In this document: positions 51,244 to 62,485 of the stretch, in pieces
Position numbering within the stretch: position 1 is the stretch's first letter
How the letters are laid out: each line of letters begins with the position of its first letter
Source of the DNA: Linyphia triangularis
Lineage: Eukaryota; Arthropoda; Arachnida; Araneae; Linyphiidae
Reading direction: 5' to 3'
DNA length: 64,000 bases
NCBI GenBank assembly: GCA_963978545.1
Contig: OZ021722.1
Coordinates: 15,566,801 to 15,630,800, forward strand
Position numbers and translations under genes: made by a program
Notes under the pieces: model-generated
Databases searched by the model: none
The model's input: the letters and a program-made list of their open reading frames with translations, nothing else
What the model was told of the DNA's origin: nothing

Positions 51244-52779
51244 GCAATTTTCTCGAAAATACAATTCCTTATTGAAATCACATGGCGGACTATTCAATGA
51301 ATAATTGTTCAAAAATTAAAATTTTCAAAATTTTTTCCCGTTTGTGATATTGTAACTTATATATAGGAGAATATCCAATTTCAATTTTATAAAACTCACT
51401 AAATAAGAAGCGGGTCTATAGTTGGTTCAAAATGTGCAATTTTCTCAAAAATAAAATTTCACAATTGAAAACAAATGCCGGACTGTTCAATGAATTATTG
51501 TTCAAAAAGTAAAATTTTCAAAATTTGTTCCGGTGTGTGATATTGAAGCTTATATATAGGAGAATCTCCAATTCCAATTTTATAACACTCACTAAATAAG
51601 AAGTGGGTCTATAGTCGGTTCAAAATGTGCAAATTTCTCAAAAATAAAATTTCCCCATTGAAAACACATGGCGGACTGTTCAATGAATTATTGTTAAAAA
51701 AGTAAAATTTTCAAAATTTTTTCCGGTTTGTGATATCGAAGCTCATATATAGGAGAATCTCGAATTTGAATTTTATAACACTCACTAAATAAGAAGTGAG
51801 TCTAAAGTTGTTCCAAAAAGTGCAATTATCTAAAAAATAAAATTTCCCCATTGAAAACACATGGCGGACTGTTCAATGAATTATTGTTCAAAAAGTAAAA
51901 TTTTCAAAATTTTTTCCGGTTTGTGATATTGAAGCTCATATAGAGGAGAATCTCGAATTTGAATTTTATAACACTCACTAAATAAGAAGGGGGTCTAAAA
52001 TTGTTCCAAAAAGTGCAATTTTCTCAAAAATAAGATTTCGCCATTGGAAACACATGACGGACTATTCAATGAATTATTGTTCAAAAAGTAAAATTTTCAA
52101 AATTTGTACCGGTGTGTGATATTGAAGCTTATATATAGGAGAATCTCCAATTCCAATTTTATAACACTCACTAAATAAGATGTGTGTCTATAGTTGGTTC
52201 AAAATGTGCAAATTTCTCAAAAATAAAATTTCCCCATTGAAAACGCATGGCGGACTGTTCAATGAATTATTGTTCAAAAAGTAAAATTTTCAAAATTTTT
52301 TCCGGTTTGTGATATCGAAGCTCATATATAGGAGAATCTCGAATTTGAATTTTATAACACTCACTAAATAAGAAGTGGGTCTAAAGTTGTTCCAAAAAGT
52401 GCAATTTTCTCAAAAATAAAATTTCACAATTGAAAACACATGGCGGACTGTTCAATGAATTATTGTTCAAAAAGTAAAATTTTCAAAATTTGTTCCGGTG
52501 TGTGATATTGAAGCTTATATATAGGAGAATCTCCAATTCCAATATTATAACACTCACTAAATAAGATGTGTGTCTATAGTTGGTTCAAAATGTGCAAATT
52601 TCTCAAAAATAAAATTTCCCCATTGAAAACGCATGGCGGACTGTTCAATGAATTATTGTTAAAAAAGTAAAATTTTCAAAATTTTTTCCGGTTTGTGATA
52701 TTGAAGCTCATATATAGGAGAATCTCCTATTCGAATTTTATAACACTCACTAAATAAGAAGTGGGTCTAAAGTTGGTCC
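51244..52779. repeat. Monomer block M20 (7 monomers)
   Basis: Seven monomers where M2 has eight and M8 has 42. It opens like M2 and M8 with TTATAAAACTCAC and closes like the end of M8 and M2, so the interior has been removed. Confidence 0.9.
52064..52074. other. Crossover point in a chimeric monomer
   Basis: ACATGACGGACT normally leads into ATTCAATGAATAATTTTTC. Here it leads into ATTCAATGAATTATTGTTC, the text of the G-start class with GTACCGG. Compared with M2 exactly one 193 bp monomer is missing. The shared TTCAATGAAT is the likely crossover tract. Confidence 0.85.
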
Positions 52780-53496
52780 TAAAAATTGAACTTTCAAAAT
52801 TTTCGTTTCAAATTTTCCCCATGTTAACAGTATGGAAAATTTCACACTTCTAAATTTTCAAAATTTTACAATCATTTTGCAACTAAGGTAACAGAAATTG
52901 TCATCCGAATCGATTTCCACATTCAAGTGGTTATTAAAATGAAATTTTACTTCTCAAAATTCGGTTATTGCCAAAAAAATCTTTATATCCCTTTGAATAT
53001 ACATTAAACTTGCCAATCCTTAGGCAATTTTCCAATTCTCAATTTTCGAATTTTAACCTTAATTTGTAGCCTAGGATAATAAAAGTCATCTTTCGATTTC
53101 TTTCTGATCATCAATTTGCTCATGAAATATTATTTTAGTACACAATATCGAAGCAATGCTAAGTAAATTAAAGCCTCAAAACAGTTTCTGAGCGCTTTCG
53201 TTTCAAAATTTCAACTTCTCATAGAGCTATTCAAAAATAGTTTTTTTTGCCAAAATTTTGAAATTTGTTTGATTTTTAATGTGTTTTTGAATAAAAAAAC
53301 ACAATTTGGAACAATTTGTTAAAAATGAAATTTTCCATTCAAATACACTCAAAACTGAAATATTTCAAGATTTTCGAATTTTTGAATTTTGAATTGAATT
53401 TTTTATTTTTAGAATACTTTTTTTTAATTAAAATTTGGTACAAGAATAACTATAAAACATATATCCAACTGCAATTCGCAATTTGAAAGCATTTGA
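52780..53496. repeat. L21, class gamma, 717 bp
   Basis: Gamma with CGTTTCAAA, CTAAGGTAAC and seven A, but with the common AAAGTCATCTTTCG rather than the change seen in L9 and L15. Confidence 0.91.
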
Positions 53497-54702
53497 GCAA
53501 TTTTCTCGAAAATACAATTCCTTATTGAAATCACATGGCGGACTATTCAATGAATAATTGTTCAAAAATTAAAATTTTCAAAATTTTTTCCCGTTTGTGA
53601 TATTGTAACTTATATATAGGAGAATATCCAATTTCAATTTTATAACACTCACTAAATAAGAAGCGGGTCTATAGTTGGTTCAAAATGTGCAATTTTCTCA
53701 AAAATAAAATTTCACAATTGAAAACAAATGCCGGACTGTTCAATGAATTATTGTTCAAAAAGTAAAATTTTCAAAATTTGTTCCGGTGTGTGATATTGAA
53801 GCTTATATATAGGAGAATCTCCAATTCCAATTTTATAACACTCACTAAATAAGAAGTGAGTCTAAAGTTGTTCCAAAAAGTGCAATTATCTAAAAAATAA
53901 AATTTCCCCATTGAAAACACATGGCGGACTGTTCAATGAATTATTGTTCAAAAAGTAAAATTTTCAAAATTTTTTCCGGTTTGTGATATCGAAGCTCATA
54001 TATAGGAGAATCTCGAATTTGAATTTTATAACACTCACTATATAAGAAGTGGGTCTAAAGTTGTTCCAAAAAGTGCAATTTTCTCAAAAATAAGATTTCG
54101 CCATTGGAAACACATGACGGACTATTCAATGAATAATTTTTCAAAAAGTAAAATTTTCAAAATTTGTTCCGGTGTGTGATATTGAAGCTTATATATAGGA
54201 GAATCTCCAATTCCAATTTTATAACACTCACTAAATAAGAAGCGGGTCTATAGTTGGTTCAAAATGTGCAATTTTCTCAAAAATAAAATTTCACAATTGA
54301 AAACACATGGCGGACTGTTCAATGAATTATTGTTCAAAAAGTAAAATTTTCAAAATTTGTTCCGATGTGTGATATTGAAGCTTATATATAGGAGAATCTC
54401 CAATTCCAATTTTATAACACTCACTAAATAAGAAGTGGGTCTATACTTGGTTCAAAATGTGCAAATTTCTCAAAAATAAAATTTCCCCATTGAAACCACA
54501 TGGCGGACTGTTCAATGAATTATTTTTCAAAAAGTAAAATTATCAAAATTTTTTCCGGTTTGTGATATTGAAGCTCATATATAACAGAATCTCGAATTTG
54601 AATTTTATAACACTCACTAAATAAGAAGTGGGTCTAAAGATGTTCCAAAAAGTGCAGATTTCTCAAAAATAAGATTTCGAAATTGGAAACACATGACGGA
54701 CT

Positions 54703-55137
54703 ATTCAATGAATAATTTTTCAAAAAGTAAAATTTTCAAAATTTGTTCCGGTGTGTGATATTGAAGCTTATATATAGGAGAACCTCCAATTCCAATTTTA
54801 TAACACTCACTAAATAAGAAGCGGGTCTATAGTTGGTTCAAAATGTGCAATTTTCTCAAAAGTAAAATTCCACACATTGAATTTTTTCCCCCAAAAAGCA
54901 ATTTTCACGAAAATACAATTCCCCCATTGAAAACACATGGCGAAATATTCAATGAATTATTGATCAAAAAGTAAAATTTTCCAAAATTTTTCCCTTTTTT
55001 TATATTGAAGCTCATATATAGGAGAATCTCCAATTCAAATTTTATAACACTCACTAAATAAGAAGTGTGTCTAAAGTTGGTCCAAAAAGCAATTTTCACG
55101 AAAATAAAATTCCCTCATTGAAAACACATGGCGGACT
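54703..55137. repeat. 244/191 variant pair S9
   Basis: As S1. The monomer before it has GTGCAGATTTCTC in place of GTGCAATTTTCTC. Confidence 0.9.
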
Positions 55138-56488
55138 ATTCAATGAATTATTGTTCAAAAAGTAAAATTTTCAAAATTTTTTCCGGTTTGAGATATCGAA
55201 GCTCATATATAGGAGAATTTCGAATTTGAATTTTATAACACTCACTAAATAAGAAGTGGTTCTAAAGTTGTTCCAAAAAGTGCGATTTTCTCAAAAATAA
55301 GATTTCGCCATTGAAAACACATGACGGACTATTCAATGAATAATTTTTCAAAAAGTAAAATTTTCAAAATTTGTTCCGGTGTGTGATATTGAAGCTTATA
55401 TATAGGAGAATCTCCAATTACAATTTTATAACACTCACTGAATAAGAAGCGGGTCTATAGTTGGTTCAAAATGTGCAATTTTCTCAAAAATAAAATTTCA
55501 CAATTGAAAACACATGGCGGACTGTTCAATGAATTATTGTTCAAAAAGTAAAATTTTCAAAATTTGTTCCGGTGTGTGATATTGAAGCTTATATATAGGA
55601 GAATCTCCAATTCCAATTTTATAACACTCACTAAATAAGATGTGTGTCTATAGTTGGTTCAAAATGTGCAAATTTCTCAAAAATAAAATTTCCCCATTGA
55701 AAACGCATGGCGGACTGTTCAATGAATTATTGTTCAAAAAGTAAAATTTTCAAAATTTTTTCCGGTTTGTGATATCGAAGCTCATATATAGGAGAATCTC
55801 GAATTTGAATTTTATAACACTCACTAAATAAGAAGTGGGTCTAAAGTTGTTCCAAAAAGTGCAATTTTCTCAAAAATAAGATTTCGCCATTGGAAACACA
55901 TGACGGACTATTCAATGAATAATTTTTCAAAAAGTAAAATTTTCAAAATTTGTTCCGGTGTGTGATATTGAAGCTTATATATAGGAGAATCTCCAATTCC
56001 AATTTTATAACACTCACTAAATAAGAAGCGGGTCTATAGTTGGTTCAAAATGTGCAATTTTCTCAAAAATAAAATTTCACAATTGAAAACACATGGCGGA
56101 CTGTTCAATGAATTATTGTTCAAAAAGTAAAATTTTCAAAATTTGTTCCGATGTGTGATATTGAAGCTTATATATAGGAGAATCTCCAATTCCAATTTTA
56201 TAACACTCACTAAATAAGAAGTGGGTCTATACTTGGTTCAAAATGTGCAAATTTCTCAAAAATAAAATTTCCCCATTGAAAACACATGGCGGACTGTTCA
56301 ATGAATTATTTTTCAAAAAGTAAAATTATCAAAATTTTTTCCGGTTTGTGATATTGAAGCTCATATATAACAGAATCTCGAATTTGAATTTTATAACACT
56401 CACTAAATAAGAAGTGGGTCTAAAGATGTTCCAAAAAGTGCAATTTTCTCAAAAATAAGATTTCGAAATTGGAAACACATGACGGACT

Positions 56489-56923
56489 ATTCAATGAATA
56501 ATTTTTCAAAAAGTAAAATTTTCAAAATTTGTTCCGGTGTGTGATATTGAAGCTTATATATAGGAGAACCTCCAATTCCAATTTTATAACACTCACTAAA
56601 TAAGAAGCGGGTCTATAGTTGGTTCAAAATGTGCAATTTTCTCAAAAGTAAAATTCCACACATTGAATTTTTTCCCCCAAAAAGCAATTTTCACGAAAAT
56701 ACAATTCCCCCATTGAAAACACATGGCGAAATATTAAATGAATTATTGATCAAAAAGTAAAATTTTCCAAAATTTTTCCCTTTTTTTATATTGAAGCTCA
56801 TATATAGGAGAATCTCCAATTCAAATTTTATAACACTCACTAAATAAGAAGTGTGTCTAAAGTTGGTCCAAAAAGCAATTTTCACGAAAATAAAATTCCC
56901 TCATTGAAAACACATGGCGGACT
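56489..56923. repeat. 244/191 variant pair S10
   Basis: As S1 but with ATATTAAATGAATT in place of ATATTCAATGAATT at the start of the 191 bp monomer. Confidence 0.9.
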
Positions 56924-57446
56924 ATTCAATGAATTATTGTTCAAAAAGTAAAATTTTCAAAATTTTTTCCGGTTTGAGATATCGAAGCTCATATATAGGA
57001 GAATTTCGAATTTGAATTTTATAACACTCACTAAATAAGAAGTGGTTCTAAAGTTGTTCCAAAAAGTGCGATTTTCTCAAAAATAAGATTTCGCCATTGA
57101 AAACACATGACGGACTATTCAATGAATAATTTTTCAAAAAGTAAAATTTTCAAAATTTGTTCCGGTGTGTGATATTGAAGCTTATATATAGGAGAATCTC
57201 CAATTCCAATTTTATAACACTCACTAAATAAGAAGCGGGTCTATAGTTGGTTCAAAATGTGCAATTTTCTCAAAAATAAAATTTCACAATTGAAAACACA
57301 TGGCGGACTGTTCAATGAATTATTGTTCAAAAAGTAAAATTTTCAAAATTTTTTCCGGTTTGTGATATTGAAGCTCATATATAGGAGAATCTCCTATTCG
57401 AATTTTATAACACTCACTAAATAAGAAGTGGGTCTAAAGTTGGTCC

Positions 57447-58151
57447 TAAAAATTGAACTTTCAAAATTTTCGTTTAAAATTTTCCCCATGTTAACAGTAT
57501 GGAAAATTTCACACTTCTAAATTTTCAAAATTTTACAATCATTTTGCAACTAGGGTAACAGAAATTGTCATCCGAATCGATTTCCACATTCAAGTGGTTA
57601 TTAAAATGAAATTTTACTTCTCAAAATTTGGTTATTGCCAAAAAATCTTTATATCCCTTTGAATATACATTAAACTTGCCAATCCTTAGGCAATTTTCCA
57701 ATCCTCAATTTTCGAATTTTAACCTTAATTTGTAGCCTAGGAAAATAAAAGTTATCTTCCGATTTCTTTCTGATCATCAATTTGCTCATGAAATATTATT
57801 TTAGTACACAAAATCGAAGCAATGCAACGTAAAATAAAGCCTCAAAACAGTTTCTGAGCGCTTCCGTTTCAAAATTTCAACTTCTCATAGAGCTATTCAA
57901 AAATAGTTTTTTTTGCCAAAATTTTGAAATTTGTTTGATTTTTAATGTGTTTTTGAATAAAAAAAACACAATTTGGAACCATTTGTTAAAAATGAAATTT
58001 TCCATTCAAATACACTCAAAACTGAAATATTTCAAGATTTTCGAAAAATTGAATTTTTTATTTTTAGAATACTTTTTTTTAATTAAAATTTGGTACAAGA
58101 ATAACTATAAAACATATATCCAACTGCAATTCCCAATTTGAAAGCATTTGA
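57447..58151. repeat. L22, class delta, 705 bp
   Basis: Delta marks complete; private change CCTAGGAAAATAAAAG for CCTAGGATAATAAAAG. Confidence 0.91.
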
Positions 58152-58529
58152 GCAATTTTCTCGAAAATACAATTCCCCATTGAAATAACATTTCGGACTA
58201 TTCAATGAATAATTGTTCAAAAATTAAAATTTTCAAAATTTTTTCCCGTTTGTGATATTGAAGCTTATACATAGGAGAATATCCAATTTCAATTTTATAA
58301 CACTCACTAAATAAAAAGTGGGTCTAAAGTTGTTCCAAAAAGTGCAATTTTCTAAAAAATAAAATTTCCCCATTGAAAACACATGGCGGACTGTTCAATG
58401 AATTATTGTTAAAAAAGTAAAATTTTCAAAATTTTTTCCGGTTTGTGATATTGAAGCTCATATATAGGAGAATCTCCTATTCGAATTTTATAACACTCAC
58501 TAAATAAGAAGTGGGTCTAAAGTTGGTCC
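58152..58529. repeat. Monomer block M22 (1 monomer)
   Basis: One monomer as in M10 and M16, with TATACATAGG. Confidence 0.9.
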
Positions 58530-59234
58530 TAAAAATTGAACTTTCAAAATTTTCGTTTCAAATTTTCCCCATGTTAACAGTATGGAAAATTTCACACTTC
58601 TAAATTTTCAAAATTTTACAATCATTTTGCAACTAAGGTAACAGAAATTGTCATCCGAATCGATTTCCACATTCAAGTGGTTATTAAAATGAAATTTTAC
58701 TTCTCAAAATTCGGTTATTGCCAAAAAAATCTTTATATCCCTTTGAATATACATTAAACTTGCCAATCCTTAGGCAATTTTCCAATTCTCAATTTTCGAA
58801 TTTTAACCTTAATTTGTAGCCTAGGATAATAAAAGTCATCTTTCGATTTCTTTCTGATCATCAATTTGCTCATGAAATATTATTTTAGTACACAATATCG
58901 AAGCAATGCTAAGTAAATTAAAGCCTCAAAACAGTTTCTGAGCGCTTTCGTTTCAAAATTTCAACTTCTCATAGAGCTATTCAAAAATAGTTTTTTTTGC
59001 CAAAATTTTGAAATTTGTTTGATTTTTAATGTGTTTTTGAATAAAAAAACACAATTTGGAACCATTTGTTAAAAATGAAATTTTCCATTCAAATACACTC
59101 AAAACTGAAATATTTCAAGATTTTCGAAAAATTGAATTTTTTATTTTTAGAATACTTTTTTTTAATTAAAATTTGGTACAAGAATAACTATAAAACATAT
59201 ATCCAACTGCAATTCGCAATTTGAAAGCATTCGA
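58530..59234. repeat. L23, hybrid epsilon/other, 705 bp
   Basis: The left half has epsilon marks (CGTTTCAAA, CTAAGGTAAC, seven A), but the right half has GGAACCATTT and the short TCGAAAAATTGAA form, followed by a CCTTATTGAAATCAC tail otherwise seen after long-form beta, gamma or epsilon copies. It therefore looks recombinant. Private change: GCATTCGAGC. Confidence 0.88.
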
Positions 59235-60633
59235 GCAATTTTCTCGAAAATACAATTCCTTATTGAAATCACATGGCGGACTATTCAATGAATAATTGTT
59301 CAAAAATTAAAATTTTCAAAATTTTTTCCCGTTTGTGATATTGTAACTTATATATAGGAGAATATCCAATTTCAATTTTATAAAACTCACTAAATAAGAA
59401 GCGGGTCTATAGTTGGTTCAAAATGTGCAATTTTCTCAAAAATAAAATTTCACAATTGAAAACACATGGCGGACTGTTCAATGAATTATTGTTCAAAAAG
59501 TAAAATTTTCAAAATTTGTTCCGGTGTGTGATATTGAAGCTTATATATAGGAGAATCTCCAATTCCAATTTTATAACACTCACTAAATAAGATGTGTGTC
59601 TATAGTTGGTTCAAAATGTGCAAATTTCTCAAAAATAAAATTTCCCCATTGAAAACGCATGGCGGACTGTTCAATGAATTATTGTTCAAAAAGTAAAATT
59701 TTCAAAATTTTTTCCGGTTTGTGATATCGAAGCTCATATATAGGAGAATCTCGAATTTGAATTTTATAACACTCACTAAATAAGAAGTGGGTCTAAAGTT
59801 GTTCCAAAAAGTGCAATTTTCTCAAAAATAAAATTTCACAATTGAAAACACATGGCGGACTGTTCAATGAATTATTGTTCAAAAAGTAAAATTTTCAAAA
59901 TTTTTTCCGGTTTGTGATATCGAAGCTCATATATAGGAGAATCTCGAATTTGAATTTCATAACACTCACTAAATAAGAAGTGGGTCTAAAGTTGTTCCAA
60001 AAAGTGCAATTTTCTCAAAAATAAGATTTCGCCATTGGAAACACATGACGGACTATTCAATGACTAATTTTTCAAAAAGTAAAATTTTCAAAATTTGTTC
60101 CGGTGTGTGATATTGAAGCTTATATATAGGAGAATCTCCAATTCCAATTTTATAACACTCACTAAATAAGAAGCGGGTCTATAGTTGGTTCAAAATGTGC
60201 AATTTTCTCAAAAATAAAATTTCACAATTGAAAACACATGGCGGACTGTTCAATGAATTATTGTTCAAAAAGTAAAATTTTCAAAATTTGTTCCGATGTG
60301 TGATATTGAAGCTTATATATAGGAGAATCTCCAATTCCAATTTTATAACACTCACTAAATAAGAAGTGGGTCTATACTTGGTTCAAAATGTGCAAATTTC
60401 TCAAAAATAAAATTTCCCCATTGAAAACACATGGCGGACTGTTCAATGAATTATTTTTCAAAAAGTAAAATTTTCAAAATTTTTTCCGGTTTGTGATATT
60501 AAAGCTCATATATAAGAGAATCTCGAATTTGAATTTTATAACACTCACTAAATAAGAAGTGGGTCTAAAGATGTTCCAAAAAGTGCAATTTTCTCAAAAA
60601 TAAGATTTCGAAATTGGAAACACATGACGGATT

Positions 60634-61068
60634 ATTCAATGAATAATTTTTCAAAAAGTAAAATTTTCAAAATTTGTTCCGGTGTGTGATATTGAAGCTT
60701 ATATATAGGAGAATCTCCAATTCCAATTTTATAACACTCACTAAATAAGAAGCGGGTCTATAGTTGGTTCAAAATGTGCAATTTTCTCAAAAGAAAAATT
60801 CCCCACATTGAATTTTTTCCCCCAAAAAGCAATTTTCACGAAAATACAATTCCATCATTGAAAACACATGGCGAAATATTCAATGAATTATTGATCAAAA
60901 AGTAAAATTTTCCAAAATTTTTCCCTTTTTTTATATTGAAGCTCATATATAGGAGAATCTCCAATTCAAATTTTATAACACTCACTAAATAAGAAGTGTG
61001 TCTAAAGTTGGTCCAAAAAGCAATTTTCACTAAAATAAAATTCCCTCATTGAAAACACATGGCGGACT
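60634..61068. repeat. 244/191 variant pair S11 (most diverged)
   Basis: Differs from the other ten by CGGATTATTCAATG at the start, GAGAATCTCC for GAGAACCTCC, AAAAGAAAAATTCCCCAC, CAATTCCATCATTG and TTTTCACTAAAAT. It is not followed by the GGTTTGAGATATCG monomer. Confidence 0.88.
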
Positions 61069-61451
61069 TTTCAATGAATTATTGTTCAAAAAGTAAAATT
61101 TTCAAAATTGTTCCCATTTTTTATATTGAAGCTCATACATAAGAAAATCACCAATTCGAATTTTATAACACTCACTAAATAAGAAGTGGGTCTAAATATG
61201 GTCCAAAAAGCAATTTTCTCGAAAATACAATTCCCTCATTGAAAACACATGGCGGACTATTCAATAAATTATTGTTCAAAAAGTAAAATTTTCAAAATTT
61301 TTTCCCGTTTGTGATATTGAAGCTTATATATAGGAGAGTCTCTAATTCCAATTTTATAACACTCACTAAATCAGAACTGGGTCTAAAGTTTGTCCAAAAA
61401 GTGCAATTTTCTCAAAAATAAAATTCCCCCTTTGAAAACACATGGCGGACT
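61069..61451. repeat. Two diverged monomers (190 and 193 bp)
   Basis: The first has TTTCAATG start, AAAATTGTTCCCATTTTTTA, ATACATAAGAAAATCACC and TAAATATGGTCC. The second has ATTCAATAAATT, GGAGAGTCTCTAATTCC, AAATCAGAACTGG and AAGTTTGTCC. They carry more private changes than any other monomers here, as expected of an old or array-edge region. Confidence 0.85.
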
Positions 61452-61781
61452 GTTCAATAAATTATTGTTCAAAAAGTAAAATTTTCAAAATTTGTTCCGG
61501 TTGGTGATATTGAAGCTTATATATAGGAGAATCTCCAATTCCAATTTTATAACACTCACTAAATAAGAAGTGGGTCTATACTTGGTTCAAAATGTGCAAA
61601 TTTCTCAAAAATAAAATTTCCCCATTGAAAACACATGGCGGACTGTTCAATGAATTATTTTTCAAAAAGTAAAATTTTCAAAATTTTTTCCTGTTTGTGA
61701 TATTGAAGCTCATATATAGGAGAATCTCATATTCGAATTTTATAACACTCACTAAATAAGAAGTGGGTCTAAAGTTGGTCC

Positions 61782-62485
61782 TAAAAATTGAACTTTCAAA
61801 ATTTTCGTGTAAAATTTTTCCCATGTTAACAGTATGGAAAATTTCACACTTCTAAATTTTCAAAATTTTACAATCATTTTGCAACTAGGTAACAGAAATT
61901 GTCATCCGAATCGATTTCCACATTCAAGTGGTTATTAAAATGAAATTTTACTTCTCAAAAGTCGGTTATTGCCAAAAAAATCTTTATATCCCTTTGAATA
62001 TACATTAAACTTACCAATCCTTAGGCAATTTTCCAATTCTCAATTTTCGAATTTTAACCTTAATTTGTAGCCTAGGATAATAAAAGTCATCTTTCGATTT
62101 CTTTCTGATCATCAATTTGCTCATGAAATATTATTTTAGTACACAATATCGAAGAAATGCTACGTAAAATAAAGTCTCAAAACAGTTTCTGAGCGCTTTC
62201 GTTTCAAAATTTCAACTTCTCATAGAGCTATTCAAAAATAGTTTTTTTTGCCAAAATTTTGAAATTTGTTTGATTTTTAATGTGTTTTTGAATAAAAAAA
62301 CACGATTTGGAACCATTTGTTAAAAATGAAATTTTCCATTCAAATACACTCAAAACTGAAATATTTCAAGATTTTCGAAAAATTGAATTTTTTATTTTTA
62401 GAATACTTTTTTTTAATTAAAATTTGTTACAAGAATAACTATAAAACATATATCCAACTGCAATTCGCAATTTGAAAGCATTTGA
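61782..62485. repeat. L24, class zeta, 704 bp
   Basis: Zeta marks CTCATATTCG, TTTTTCCCATG and GCTACGTAAAATAAAG, but also private changes: CGTGTAAAA, CAACTAGGTAAC with one G lost, AAAAGTCGG, CTTACCAATCC, AAGTCTCAAAAC and CACGATTTGG. It is the most diverged L copy I read. Confidence 0.9.

Larger units (their letters stand above)
53497..57446. repeat. Monomer block M21 (19 monomers)
   Basis: Nineteen monomers with pairs S9 and S10 at 1786 bp spacing. Private changes include CACTATATAAG near 54,038, GAAACCACATGG near 54,490 and AAAATTATCAAAA in two monomers 1786 bp apart. Confidence 0.91.
59235..61781. repeat. Monomer block M23 (12 monomers)
   Basis: Twelve monomers with pair S11 and two diverged monomers. 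It opens with the TTATAAAACTCAC monomer typical after beta copies. Total length is 3 bp under the expected multiple, explained by a 190 bp monomer at 61,069. Confidence 0.9.
48192..62485. repeat. Third super-unit, internally shortened
   Basis: L19 to L24 follow the same six classes, but the big block between beta and gamma is reduced to 7 monomers (42 and 41 in the other copies), the block after gamma is 19 instead of 13, and 12 monomers lie between L23 and L24 instead of 5. L19 and L20 sit exactly 18,694 bp from L13 and L14. It is more diverged from A and B than they are from each other. Confidence 0.8.
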
